A DNA stretch of 64,000 nt from Clostridium beijerinckii (GCF_018223745.1 NZ_CP073653.1:3620001-3684000), one strand, 5' to 3'. Shown: positions 8,772-18,614, counted from the stretch's first letter. Notes: a model not told the origin generated them from the sequence alone. Made by a program: numbers and translations.

Positions 8772-10739
8772 TCAATATTGATATTCCATTTTCTTAAAGA
8801 AATCCACTTTTGGTTCAAGAAATTTAAACTTATGGTTATCAGCATCTTTAAAATAAGAAGTAATAGGTTCAAATATTTTATCCCAATTCCATAGTTCATC
8901 ATCTATATTTAGATAATCTTTAAACATTTCACATCCTTCTGGTGCTATAGGGTGTATTAGTACTGCTATAACTTTACAAGCGTAAAAACAATCTGATATT
9001 ACGTTTCTTTTTAATTCCTCATTTTTAATATTACTAGCCCAATGTTTATTTACTTCCCTTATATAATCGTCCAGAACATATGCTATTCTATGAAAATCTT
9101 GATTATACATATGTCTTTCATATTCTAATACTGCTTTTTCTGTTAATTCTTTAATTTTTTCACTTACCTCTTCTTTAGGAATATCTTCATTAAGACTTTG
9201 CAAAGTATAAAAACATGAGCGAATAAGTCTATTAAATACATTTGTTAAAAGGTTTCCTTCTTTTAATACTGGATCTGCTCCTACTTTTTCTTCTTCCTTC
9301 ATGTAAACTTGTGGCTTAAAACCAACACTTTTTGAAGATAATCCAAGACTCATAAAGTGCATGCGTAATTGATCCTTTGTATAAAATTTCAATAATTCAT
9401 CTGCCATTGGTGGCTTAATATCTGAACTGCTGCTTGCTTTTTTATCCATAAATAAAATGTGTTTATTCGAAACAATGTGTGGTAAATTTAGCTTAGTAAC
9501 ATCTACATTTTCACCCTTAGGCACCTTTAAGCCAATAAACATGGCCATTTCGGCAATTGAATAAAAATATATATTATCTTCCCCTATAAATTGATATACC
9601 ATTGAATCATCATTATCCCACCAATTACGCCATTCTTCAGGATTCGTACCCTTTGACTCCAAATATGCTTTTGTAAAAGAAATTGGAGCCCATAAAGATT
9701 CTGGCCACACCCAGAAGGTTAAATTTTTTAAATCTTCTTTATCTGGCACTTTTACTCCCCACTCTATATTTCCTGATAATCTAAAAGGAACCAATGTCTT
9801 ACCACTAGTATAGTTAATGTTTAAATTATCCAATATTTCTTTTGCCTTATCCCTATCCTCTAATGTTTGGAAAATAAAGGCTAGTGAAGATTTTTTCTCT
9901 TCATCTATTGTTTCATGGCTTGGAAATTTAGCTTCTAGATCATTTACATCTTTAATATATTTTCTTGGGACATATATTAGTGGCTTCTTTAAAAATTCAT
10001 CTATAGTGTTAATTTCATACTTTCGTCTATTAGTATTCTTCTTTAAAAACTCATTAAGTTCCTCCATTATATCCATGGATTCATCTAAGGTAAAATACCA
10101 ATTATCTACACTTTTTAATATTGGTTTATTTCCTGATAAAGTGCTAATAGGATTAATTAATTCAGATGCCATATATTGATGCCCTAATGAACATTCTTCT
10201 GCATAAGCTTTATCAGAGTTACACCCAGCTATTGGACATTTCCCTATTACTTGTCTTCCATTAAGAAAGATTTTCTTATCTTCATCATAAAATTGCAATG
10301 CTGACATCTTCTTTATATAACCATTTTTGAATAAAGTATTAAATATTTCTTCTGAAACTTCATTATGAAATTCTCCTGTCCTTCCAAGGGCTGAAGCACC
10401 AAAAATATTTAAGCTGATATTATAATCTTCTAAGGTTTTCTTTTGACTCAAATGATTTGCCTTAACATAGTCCTCCATAGTATTTTCGTATCCATTTTCC
10501 TTTAGCTTTCTGTAGCTTTCAAGGATAGGTGAACCATAACAATCTGTACCAGATACAAAAATAACATTTTCTTTCCCTATTCTGTCTCTTAAAAATCTTG
10601 CAAATATATCTGCATGAATAAACATTCCTCCAACATGGCCAAAATGAAGATTCTTATTTCCATAAGGCATTCCAGCTGTTACTATAGCCTTCTTTGGAAA
10701 TGTTGGTCTTTCGCTTTTTTCTATTCTTTTACTTATCAT
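8772..10739 (-). CDS. metG: Methionyl-tRNA synthetase, divergent type
   Basis: Class I synthetase of 655 residues charging tRNA-Met. It has the HIGH-equivalent 'LHFGHVGG', the GTDCYGSP segment, a zinc-knuckle-like insert with 'CPIAGCNSDKAYAEECSLGH', and an anticodon-binding helical C-terminus. Two features are unusual: the KMSKS loop reads 'KKASSSSD', and there is no C-terminal EMAP-type tRNA-binding domain. It may therefore be a second, accessory MetRS. The ATG at 10739 follows AAGGAGTG eight bases upstream; longer starts lack a site. It is preceded by a T-box leader with Met-type ATG codons in the specifier area, so expression should rise when uncharged tRNA-Met accumulates. Confidence 0.9.
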   Translation of the reverse strand: MISKRIEKSERPTFPKKAIVTAGMPYGNKNLHFGHVGGMFIHADIFARFLRDRIGKENVIFVSGTDCYGSPILESYRKLKENGYENTMEDYVKANHLSQKKTLEDYNISLNIFGASALGRTGEFHNEVSEEIFNTLFKNGYIKKMSALQFYDEDKKIFLNGRQVIGKCPIAGCNSDKAYAEECSLGHQYMASELINPISTLSGNKPILKSVDNWYFTLDESMDIMEELNEFLKKNTNRRKYEINTIDEFLKKPLIYVPRKYIKDVNDLEAKFPSHETIDEEKKSSLAFIFQTLEDRDKAKEILDNLNINYTSGKTLVPFRLSGNIEWGVKVPDKEDLKNLTFWVWPESLWAPISFTKAYLESKGTNPEEWRNWWDNDDSMVYQFIGEDNIYFYSIAEMAMFIGLKVPKGENVDVTKLNLPHIVSNKHILFMDKKASSSSDIKPPMADELLKFYTKDQLRMHFMSLGLSSKSVGFKPQVYMKEEEKVGADPVLKEGNLLTNVFNRLIRSCFYTLQSLNEDIPKEEVSEKIKELTEKAVLEYERHMYNQDFHRIAYVLDDYIREVNKHWASNIKNEELKRNVISDCFYACKVIAVLIHPIAPEGCEMFKDYLNIDDELWNWDKIFEPITSYFKDADNHKFKFLEPKVDFFKKMEYQY

Positions 10740-10848
10740 AAACTTCTCACTCCTTAAATTTCTAACTTTCATACTTTGGATAATCAAAAAATAAAATATC
10801 TATGCTATTTTAAACCTATAATTTTTCATATGCTCAATTTTAACGTCA

Positions 10849-11275
10849 AAAAAGCCCCTGTAGAAAATACTTCTACAGGGGCGAAACTTCTATTTCGCGA
10901 TGCCACCCTTTTCCCTAAAATGTCACCATTTTAGGCTCTTCAAGTACACCATCTCCCTAAAATTATAGAATTATAGGGCAAATCATACTCTGGTTCTGTA
11001 ACGTGAACTTACGTCATAGCATCACTTATAATGAATTTTTATCTTATAGGTAGAGATCCGTAACATCACTTCTTCTTCAAATGTGAGTTATAGGTTGCAC
11101 TCTCTAAGATAAGTTAAACTAAATTCAGCGAAAATAAAATTTCACCTAAAAAAGTTTTACTTTATAAGATCCGTATGCAGCTCCGAGACTTGTTTCATTA
11201 TGATTTCATAATTTCCTCACACCAAATGGAAACTCTCTGAGTATTCCCTCATAACTACTCTTCTCTTCATAGCTT
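10849..11275 (-). promoter_or_regulatory. T-box leader of metG
   Basis: The T-box core AGGGTGGCATCGCG (minus strand, 10896-10909) is followed by a strong terminator: GCCCCTGTAG stem at 10854-10882 with a run of T. Upstream are stem I elements including an AGAGA/GTTTCC region and ATG triplets fitting a Met specifier near 11190-11215. The leader is long, about 420 nt. The boundary at 11275 is approximate. The remaining gap to 11662 shows no gene or obvious structure. Confidence 0.88.
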
Positions 11276-11662
11276 TTATTTTTGTACAATTATATACCTT
11301 ATAATGTTAAGTGTCAATTATATTACTTAATAGTTTTTTATCTATTTGAAATCTCTAAAACTTTTTATCCTATAGATGTGTGATGCAATAATTTTTAACA
11401 AACTTATTAAAGGCCTTTTTGGTTAAAAGTATGTTTTGATATTAATTATTTGGGCTTTAACTAGTTTTTAGTATGTTCTTCTGAATTGTTTTAATGTCTT
11501 CTTATATGAATAATGGTAATCTGAATTCTATTAATGCTTGATCTACGCTTCAGCAGCTATTGATAACTCTATAAATTGGAATTTACCAATAACCAAATAT
11601 CACTATCTTACTGTTCATCATCTATAAATATCCTCAAGTCTAACTCTGCATAATTCCTGAGC

Positions 11663-12055
11663 TTAAGCATTTTCAAAATCTTTTTGTACATATCTTTGAA
11701 GTACTTTATCATTTATTTCATGGTAAACTTCTGTAGATGCCCAAACTTTTGCAAATTCAATTATATTATAATATTCTAAATTTCTTATAGGTTCTATTAA
11801 TTTTTTTATAAGTATTAAGCATTTAATTGTTTCATCGTCAAGATTATCTCTTATTGATTTTGCTAATTCAAATGATAGAATTAAGTCAATATGTTCAGGT
11901 ATCCTGCCATCTAAAACCATACTTACGCTTTTATTATAAAATTTATCAATAATATCTTTTTCTTCAATAAGCCTAACTTGAATTAATCCTTTTTCTTCTA
12001 TAGTTGTAAAAAGTTTTGCTAATCTTATAAATAATTGGTCAAGTTTATTCTGCAT
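11663..12055 (-). CDS. Hypothetical protein, 130 aa
   Basis: An all-helical, soluble 130-residue protein rich in Ile, Leu, Lys and Glu, with no recognised domain, signal peptide or membrane segment. A GGTGG ribosome binding site precedes the ATG closely, so it is probably real. It lies between the metG T-box and abiH on the same strand, 235 bp from abiH, so it could belong to the same accessory cluster. I cannot assign a function. Confidence 0.6.
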   Translation of the reverse strand: MQNKLDQLFIRLAKLFTTIEEKGLIQVRLIEEKDIIDKFYNKSVSMVLDGRIPEHIDLILSFELAKSIRDNLDDETIKCLILIKKLIEPIRNLEYYNIIEFAKVWASTEVYHEINDKVLQRYVQKDFENA

Positions 12056-12187
12056 TTTTTCACCACCTTGTTTGAGTATTTATTAAATTATAATTTATTG
12101 TTCAATTAATCCTCACAACATATTTTCTAAATACAATACTGCTCAGTTCTAAGAAAACAAGTTTTATTTGTCGTCCCCAATACCAAA

Positions 12188-12229
12188 TTCATATTATCAG
12201 CCTAATGGGTATATGAATAATGGGAAGTT
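12188..12229. repeat. Direct repeat flanking abiH, 3' side
   Basis: 42 bp containing AGCCTAATG.GTATATGAATAA. It matches 13272-13313 at 35 of 42 positions by eye, in the same orientation. The two copies bracket abiH exactly. Confidence 0.65.
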
Positions 12230-12290
12230 TTCTTTATAATGAATACCAATTATACTTGAATCATTAGAATTATATACAAATGTAAATGCA

Positions 12291-13208
12291 TCAAACAATA
12301 TCATAAAATTCTATGGAATCTTTCATCTCTATCTTTCTTTTATTAATACCAAATTTTATTAAATTCTTATACATCTGATTTATTTTATCTTTATCGTAAT
12401 AATATACCTTCCACTTTGCTTTAGCTTTTGTATAAGAATTAATTGTACTAAAATATGGCATATCTACACCTGCTAATGAATGTCCAATCACAATTACCTC
12501 TTCTATTTTTTCATTTTGTAGAGAAACTAATTTATCCATATAGTTACTTACATTTTTATATGTATCATTATAATACTCCTCTATAACGCTACTTATACTT
12601 GATTCCCTTTCATCAAATATTTCATCTGCTTTTTCATGCCTTTCTTTAATCTCCTCAATTCTTTTATGATTTCCATGACCTATTATTGGATTACCATCAC
12701 GCATTCTTAGTGACCCATGAATATGTGTAATTTTATTCCCACTTATTTTATATACATTTTCCAAAACACTTGTATAATTAAAAGTAACATACATATCACT
12801 GCTTTTAGATTCGATTATTGTAGTTCTTGGCAATAAATCACGTATTCTTATACTTTGTATCCAAAGTTTTAGATAATAAGGTAATTGTTTTATATACCTA
12901 AAGTCCTCCGAAAAATATGTATATAACGTATCTTCAATTCCAATATCCCCACTTTCCAATCCCATATCTATTGATACTGCATTTTCTATTATTACGTCTT
13001 CATCTATATTAGCTAAATTACTTTCAAATTCATTCCAAAGCAATTGTTGCTTTTCTTCATCTGAAAAACCAGGATAAATATTATAATTACTTTCAAAACT
13101 ATATAAAAAATCAGGATAACATTTTTCCAAAAAAGTTCTAAAATCCCAATAACCCGTTTTTAAATTATGACCTCTATCAAATCCATTTCCAATAATAAAT
13201 AATTTCAT
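12291..13208 (-). CDS. AbiH-family abortive infection protein
   Basis: A 305-residue protein matching the AbiH family (phage abortive infection, first described in Lactococcus). Signature motifs are present: the N-terminal 'FIIGNGFDRGHNLKTGYWDF' (residues 4-23), 'VTFNYTSVLE' (141-150), 'HIHGS' (162-166), 'IGHGN' (176-180) and 'VIGHSLAGVDMPYF' (240-253). The start has a GGGGGAG site. Family members are predicted to trigger host dormancy or death on infection; the mechanism is not established. It is followed upstream on the same strand by a membrane KAP NTPase and is bracketed by direct repeats, suggesting acquisition as a cassette. Confidence 0.85.
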   Translation of the reverse strand: MKLFIIGNGFDRGHNLKTGYWDFRTFLEKCYPDFLYSFESNYNIYPGFSDEEKQQLLWNEFESNLANIDEDVIIENAVSIDMGLESGDIGIEDTLYTYFSEDFRYIKQLPYYLKLWIQSIRIRDLLPRTTIIESKSSDMYVTFNYTSVLENVYKISGNKITHIHGSLRMRDGNPIIGHGNHKRIEEIKERHEKADEIFDERESSISSVIEEYYNDTYKNVSNYMDKLVSLQNEKIEEVIVIGHSLAGVDMPYFSTINSYTKAKAKWKVYYYDKDKINQMYKNLIKFGINKRKIEMKDSIEFYDIV

Positions 13209-13271
13209 TAGCTCCCCCCTATTCTCCTCAATATATCTTTACTTTTTAAATAAAGTTATTATATACTTTAA

Positions 13272-13313
13272 TTTCTTATTATTAGCCTAATGTGTATATG
13301 AATAACTAAAAGT
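13272..13313. repeat. Direct repeat flanking abiH, 5' side
   Basis: Partner of 12188-12229. Downstream of it, AATTCGATTTACCAATCAATAT (13420s) also resembles AATTGGAATTTACCAATAAC at about 11574-11593, hinting at further duplication in this island. Confidence 0.6.
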
Positions 13314-13452
13314 TAAAGTTCATCAGATAATTTTATCTTTATCAACCTCCAATTTTCATACTCAGCATCTTTATTAACCCAACTATCAACTATTGCTTTC
13401 TTATTTCTACAATATAATGAAAATTCGATTTACCAATCAATATGAGAAAAAA

Positions 13453-16362
13453 TTAGTTTGCTGTATTAATGTCTTCGTTTTTCTTACTACTCTTTTTAAT
13501 ATAGAATATAACCCTACGATAGTAATTTACATCTGTTTTACTAGACTCTTTAAATACTGAAATTAGGTCCATCAATTTGTTTATTAACTCATCAGAAAAT
13601 GCCTTGTCTTCTCCTAGTTGTCGCACAGTAATAAAGAATTCTTGCATAATATAAGGAGATTTATACTTAAATGACTCTGACATGTCAGTCTTCAATTTGT
13701 TCATAAAGTCATTAATCTTATCTTCTATATTATAAAATGTGATGTTACTTAAATCTAAATCTTCCGTAGTAACTAATTGTTCCTCATTTATAAATTGCAT
13801 AATCTTTTCTAGGTATTCATATTCTCTTACTTGCGCGAAAGCTTCATCTAAATCATTTTTTATATCTTCTTCTTTTAGAAAATCCATATTTATCAATTCT
13901 TCTTTACATTCATTTACAAACCCTTTAATCATTTCGACTGGAGTATTCCCACTACTTTTAAAATATGGTTTTAATTCTTCACAAAATAGGTCTAATTTTT
14001 CATAAAATCCTCTTCCATTCTGTGATTTTTCTTTTGCACGCATAATAACATCAATATTGTTATTATTATCAGTCAAATGATATGAAAGAATTTTGTTTAA
14101 ATAAATAAAAGACGTTCCCATATAATTTCTACAAAACAAATTTACTTCTTCTTCAACTTCACTTGAATTATTTAATATAATATTTTTATCACAAAATTTT
14201 TTGTAAAACAATTGCATAAGCATTAATTTAGGATTACAATATCTTCGAGCTCCACTATTTGAATTAAAAATATTAAAAGCATAACCATTTCCACTTTCAT
14301 TCTCTATAACGCGCTCTGCATTATCAAACAATTTCTCAAGTAAATTTGCTCCCTTATCACTATTCACATATGAATAATTCCTCATAATTATTGAAAAAAG
14401 TTCTACAAAATCAATATCAACATCTTCAAAATTTTCATCATCAATTAATGTAATATACTTGTCATCATATGATGTAAAACCATTGACTACTTTATCTAAA
14501 TCATGGGGGTTCTCAAACAGGCAAGTCATAAACTTCATTATTTCATAATGTTTATATCCCTTGATTGCTTCCCTAGAATACTCTATGTACCATAATTCAG
14601 ATACCAAAGAATTTATTAATTGATCTTCAAAATCTTTAGTTGAATTCACATCACATAAAAAATCGACATAATTATTAAAACCTTTTGTATGAATGTAGTC
14701 ATACTTTTCTGGCATAACCGAACGTATAAATGAGATAATAACAATATTTTTAGCTGCTTCCACTTTCTTTAAATATTTTTCTACAACATCTCCATTTTCA
14801 TATTTATTTTGAAGTTCTTCATTTATAATTTTACATTGTTCATTAATATAGACAAATAATTTTGAAATCGTTCTTGGATTACTCAATTTATTTTGAATAA
14901 ATAAAGCTTGTTCATTAAGTAATTTTTTCTTTATGTTATTCTTTTCGACTTCATCTTTTTTTTCTTTTCTATTGATTAAATATGGATATGGATTAAGTTC
15001 TCTCAACTTTTTTTCTATTATTGAAATTTCCGATAAAATTTCTGAAATCCACTTATCTATTTCACTTAAAATAGATGTTGATATGTCTAATGAAAAAAGT
15101 TTAAGATTTGATAGATTTTTATGTACAAAATAACTTACAATGTCCGTATAACTAACTGTAGCCAAATTAATTATATGATTAAAATATTTGTCAATATATT
15201 CTATAGGTTTATCTAAACTATTTTCTAATTGTTTATAATCAGCTAAAAAAATTATAATACAATTTTTAAAAGTTGCAATCTCTTTAATAAAATTAATAAA
15301 TTGAATTATTTTGTCATTATCGCACCTTTCAATATCATCAACTACTATTATTAATTTATTTTCACCTAACATCTGCATCAACATTTTTTCTAAATATTTT
15401 TTTGTTTCCCTATAATCTTTTTCTTTTTCAAATAGACTTTTAATAATATTTGATTTGACTTTTGCTTTAGATATGACTTCTATAATTGATGATATATAGT
15501 CTTGAAATTCACTACATATTCCAACATAATAATTTTCTTTTTTAAATTCATCTTTAATTCTTTGAAATAAATACTTAAATAATGATTCCATGCTATCCAT
15601 ATCCATTGTGTTTATTCGTACAATTTTATGTTTCTTGTTCTCATTTTTATTTAGTTCATTTAATACAACACTTACAAATGATGTTTTGCCATTGCCCCAT
15701 TCTCCAGAAATACATATTGACAATGATTCATTGACCTCATGATTATTAATCAAATTTTCCAAATGCTTAGCTTGAAACTTTCTTATTTCAAATAAATCTT
15801 CAATGCTTTCTATTGGCGAATAATACTTTACTGAATTATCTATACCATTTCCTTCAATAACACTATTTTTTTCTAATTTAATACTATTAATACACCAAAT
15901 AAATATACCTAGTAATACAAAATTCGCTACATTATACCACTTCGTAAATTCCACTTGCCTGGTAGCTACTGTCAGGAACATGTCCATATATATAAAAATG
16001 CTTATAGGAATAGTTAATGTATTAAAATATGCATCATTGTTAACATATATCAATAATCCATAAGCTATTATACTAAAAATTATTACAATAAAAATAAATT
16101 CAAAACTCAAGATTAATTGGAATAAATCAACTAAAAACTCATTGTTAGCAGATAAATCTTTTAACCAATAAAATGGTATCAATGATATATATGCTAATAA
16201 AATTATTATAGTATTTCTCTTACTATATTGAAACTTTACTTTGTATATATTATTATAAAAACAACATATGATTAAACCTATCATTACCGAAAAGTAAAAA
16301 ATCACAAGTGAATATTTCACCCCAAAATCACCAAAGTATATAAATGGATATTGAAAACTCAT
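13453..16362 (-). CDS. Membrane-anchored KAP family P-loop NTPase
   Basis: A 969-residue protein. The first 165 residues hold about five membrane segments. Then comes a KAP NTPase domain with Walker A 'GEWGNGKTS' (220-228), Walker B 'LIIVVDDIERC' (337-347) and the 'FLADYKQLE' sensor region. The long C-terminal half (about 480-969) is helical and unassigned. KAP NTPases are known from phage exclusion proteins such as PifA and are frequent in defence islands. Here it is paired with AbiH on the same strand, 244 bp apart. A membrane NTPase that controls an abortive effector is a reasonable model but is inference. Base composition is even lower in GC than its neighbours, suggesting transfer. Confidence 0.85.
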   Translation of the reverse strand: MSFQYPFIYFGDFGVKYSLVIFYFSVMIGLIICCFYNNIYKVKFQYSKRNTIIILLAYISLIPFYWLKDLSANNEFLVDLFQLILSFEFIFIVIIFSIIAYGLLIYVNNDAYFNTLTIPISIFIYMDMFLTVATRQVEFTKWYNVANFVLLGIFIWCINSIKLEKNSVIEGNGIDNSVKYYSPIESIEDLFEIRKFQAKHLENLINNHEVNESLSICISGEWGNGKTSFVSVVLNELNKNENKKHKIVRINTMDMDSMESLFKYLFQRIKDEFKKENYYVGICSEFQDYISSIIEVISKAKVKSNIIKSLFEKEKDYRETKKYLEKMLMQMLGENKLIIVVDDIERCDNDKIIQFINFIKEIATFKNCIIIFLADYKQLENSLDKPIEYIDKYFNHIINLATVSYTDIVSYFVHKNLSNLKLFSLDISTSILSEIDKWISEILSEISIIEKKLRELNPYPYLINRKEKKDEVEKNNIKKKLLNEQALFIQNKLSNPRTISKLFVYINEQCKIINEELQNKYENGDVVEKYLKKVEAAKNIVIISFIRSVMPEKYDYIHTKGFNNYVDFLCDVNSTKDFEDQLINSLVSELWYIEYSREAIKGYKHYEIMKFMTCLFENPHDLDKVVNGFTSYDDKYITLIDDENFEDVDIDFVELFSIIMRNYSYVNSDKGANLLEKLFDNAERVIENESGNGYAFNIFNSNSGARRYCNPKLMLMQLFYKKFCDKNIILNNSSEVEEEVNLFCRNYMGTSFIYLNKILSYHLTDNNNNIDVIMRAKEKSQNGRGFYEKLDLFCEELKPYFKSSGNTPVEMIKGFVNECKEELINMDFLKEEDIKNDLDEAFAQVREYEYLEKIMQFINEEQLVTTEDLDLSNITFYNIEDKINDFMNKLKTDMSESFKYKSPYIMQEFFITVRQLGEDKAFSDELINKLMDLISVFKESSKTDVNYYRRVIFYIKKSSKKNEDINTAN

Positions 16363-16868
16363 CTTACCACTTCTTCCTATATAATTATTGATTTGCTAAT
16401 TCACATTAATAAATTATATATTATTTAAGACTTATAAATTCATTGTTAATTTAAATCTAAAAATAATAAAAATTCTCGTTAATATCATATATTAATCCAT
16501 TAATACTTCTCCTTAATTTAAAAGTCTAAGTGCTCAAATTATAATTATGATAAATTGTATGCTAAATACTTTTCAACTGCCAATTATAGACATTATAAGA
16601 ATACAATATTATTATCTATAAGACTATATAACCCATTATAATCTATTTTTTTCATACATGGAATAATTATCTAATTGAATAAAAGATAAATATGGCAAAA
16701 TTTGTTTAAGCTAACAAATCATAAATCTCTTAAATATTTCTTTCTAACTCATATTGCTAATATTTATTTTCCCTAATTCTTCATCTAAATAATTTTCATC
16801 TATTTATGTAATAACTGAAATTTATCCATATATCCTTTATGAAAACAAAGTAAAGGAGGTAATGAAAC
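16363..16868. other. Gene-free AT-rich spacer
   Basis: About 500 bp of very AT-rich DNA between the divergent KAP and DUF1659 genes. I see no reading frame with a ribosome binding site, no repeat shared with the rest of the window and no convincing hairpin. It must hold the promoters of both genes. Confidence 0.5.
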
Positions 16869-17093
16869 ATGGCTGTAACTAAAACTATTGACTCTGTTTC
16901 TCTTAGTATTGAAGTTCAAAAAGCTCTAGATAAAGCTGGCGACCCAATTTATACCAAAAAAACTTTCTCAGGTATAAAAACAGATGCTACACCTGAAAAT
17001 GTCTATGCTATTGCTGATGCAATTAAAGGTGTATTAGAAGCTAACACTAGAGATTACTTTATTAATGAATCTTCTAGTTTAGCAAATGCTTAG
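16869..17093 (+). CDS. DUF1659 family small protein
   Basis: A 74-residue protein of the DUF1659 family, recognised from its shape and from pairing with a DUF2922 gene. The central 'KKTFSGIKTDATPENVYAIA' segment is typical. An AAAGGAGG site precedes the ATG. In clostridia and bacilli these two small proteins are regularly adjacent; their function is unknown. No signal peptide or membrane segment. Here the usual short spacing to the partner gene is widened by a family E repeat. Confidence 0.85.
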   Translation: MAVTKTIDSVSLSIEVQKALDKAGDPIYTKKTFSGIKTDATPENVYAIADAIKGVLEANTRDYFINESSSLANA

Positions 17094-17117
17094 GATCTTA
17101 TTCTTAAATAATATTGT

Positions 17118-17240
17118 AGGAAACTCGACTCACATTCGTTCGCTGGATACTCACAGAGTAAGCGATCATCATCAAATCACGATTTGGATGCCTGCTTAAC
17201 TGATTCACACCGAATCATAGATTCTGGTTCTCTACTTAAA
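17118..17240. repeat. Palindromic repeat, family E copy 2 (long form)
   Basis: Starts AGGAAACTCGACTCACATTC, 25 bp after the DUF1659 stop, and ends TCTCTACTTAAA before the DUF2922 ribosome binding site. It contains two versions of the inner unit: ATCAAATCACGATTTGG and then GAATCATAGATTC. It fills almost the whole gap between the paired genes and could attenuate or protect the message. Confidence 0.7.
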
Positions 17241-17257
17241 GATTGGGGGGAAATTAA

Positions 17258-17476
17258 ATGGAATATACTTTAGCTATGACTTTTTTAACTTCTGCTGGTG
17301 AAAAAAGCACTTTGAGTGTTTCTGGTGTTAAAACTACTCTTACAAAAGATGAAGTTAACGCACTTATGGACACTATAATTTCAAAAAATGTTTTTAAAAC
17401 TAAGGCTGGCGATCTAGTTAAGAAATCCGGTGCTCAGGTTACTCAAAGACAAGTTACTAAATATGAAGTAGCTTAG
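17258..17476 (+). CDS. DUF2922 family small protein
   Basis: A 72-residue protein of the DUF2922 family ('LTSAGEKSTLSVSGVK' then 'LTKDEVNALMDTIISKNVF', ending with a basic 'VTQRQVTKYEVA'). A GGGGGG site precedes the ATG. It is the usual partner of the DUF1659 protein at 16869 and shares its terminator. Function unknown; probably a small soluble beta/alpha protein. Confidence 0.87.
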   Translation: MEYTLAMTFLTSAGEKSTLSVSGVKTTLTKDEVNALMDTIISKNVFKTKAGDLVKKSGAQVTQRQVTKYEVA

Positions 17477-17490
17477 TTTTAGGTAAAATT

Positions 17491-17600
17491 ATAGAAGCTT
17501 ACCATTCTTCGATATGCTCCCTTTATAGAAGCAGTTTTATTCTTTTAACTGTCTACTATAAAAGGAGCTATCACTTATATGGGGAGCTTCTATTTTTTAT
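17491..17600 (+). terminator. Two-tier hairpin terminator of the DUF1659/DUF2922 pair
   Basis: Outer stem ATAGAAGCT (17491-17499) with AGCTTCTAT (17585-17593) followed by TTTTTTA. An inner stem pairs GCTCCCTTTATAG (17516-17528) with CTATAAAAGGAGC (17556-17568). The outer stem plus T run fits intrinsic termination. Confidence 0.7.
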
Positions 17601-17670
17601 TTAGTATGTTGATTTTACCTTGGAACCTGAATCACTTACTAGTAACCCATATACATTTTCCTTATTTGTT

Positions 17671-18285
17671 CTAACCTATCTGTTGTAATTTACTCATCCA
17701 CCAATCTTTATCAAAATATATAGGTCTAACTGGAATCATAACGATATATTCATTGTTTGCTTCTATAATTTTAGATGTTCCTGTATATACTAAATCTATA
17801 TATAAATTGAATGGCTTAACTTTCCTTTGAACTTTATTTTCAAATTCATTAATATACTCATTAATTTTTTCATTGCCAAATCCTTCAAAATAAGAAAGAG
17901 CATTCCTGCCTCCACCAACCATTTCCCACCATTCTATAAAAGGTCGCCATGCATTTTTACAACATTCCCTTAATTCATAGTATGGAAAATCTGAAAAGTC
18001 AGGTGGATTAAACATATTATCCCCATGATCAAATCTTTGTTTTGAAATAACCTTTTCCCCTCTACCTTTAATCATATTATTAAACCATTCACTCCATTGT
18101 TCTTTTACCAAAGGTAATTGTTTATGACATTTGTTAATAAAATACTTTGAAGGCCATAACCTATTTCCACCTTCTATATTATCAATATCTATTAATCCAT
18201 ATACGCAACCAGTAAAAAGAGCAAAGTTTAATGACATATCACTGGATACTACTACTTTCCATGATTCATTTCCTTCTTTATACAT
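17671..18285 (-). CDS. Hypothetical protein, 204 aa
   Basis: A soluble 204-residue protein, rich in Trp and aromatic residues ('LRECCKNAWRPFIEWWEMVG', 'PIYFDKDWWMSKLQQIG'), with no signal peptide. The AAGGAG site before the ATG supports the start. I do not recognise the family. The composition resembles immunity or polymorphic-toxin-associated proteins, but this is only an impression. It is transcribed towards the DUF2922 terminator. Confidence 0.65.
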   Translation of the reverse strand: MYKEGNESWKVVVSSDMSLNFALFTGCVYGLIDIDNIEGGNRLWPSKYFINKCHKQLPLVKEQWSEWFNNMIKGRGEKVISKQRFDHGDNMFNPPDFSDFPYYELRECCKNAWRPFIEWWEMVGGGRNALSYFEGFGNEKINEYINEFENKVQRKVKPFNLYIDLVYTGTSKIIEANNEYIVMIPVRPIYFDKDWWMSKLQQIG

Positions 18286-18516
18286 ATTATAATTCTCCTT
18301 AACTATACTAGCTCATCACATCTTACCATTATAAATCAATTATAACATATCTTGTTTATTTCTCTTTGGCCTTAGTATTAAATTTAAATTATACTAATTA
18401 CGAAAAATTGACTTTTTGCGATTTATATTATCTCTTTGTTATTTTCTTATAATTAATGTATAGAATATTAAAATCGTGTCAATAGTTAAAATACGTTTCC
18501 TATTCTTAATAAATAT

Positions 18517-18568
18517 AGAGATAGCTAATCATTATTCTCCTAATATTTTTCGCTATCTCTATTTTTTT
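18517..18568. terminator. Hairpin with T tail
   Basis: AGAGATAGC (18517-18525) pairs with GCTATCTCT (18552-18560), followed by ATTTTTTT on the plus strand and A/T-rich on the other side. It lies next to a second terminator at 18571. Confidence 0.6.
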
Positions 18569-18570
18569 GT

Positions 18571-18614
18571 AAAAAACAAAAGGTAGACTAAGTATTTTTA
18601 CCTAATCTACCTTT
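18571..18614 (-). terminator. Terminator of the glycosyltransferase gene
   Basis: AAAGGTAGA (18579-18587) pairs with TCTACCTTT (18606-18614). On the minus strand the stem is followed by TGTTTTTT. It lies 42 bp after the stop of the glycosyltransferase. Confidence 0.75.
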
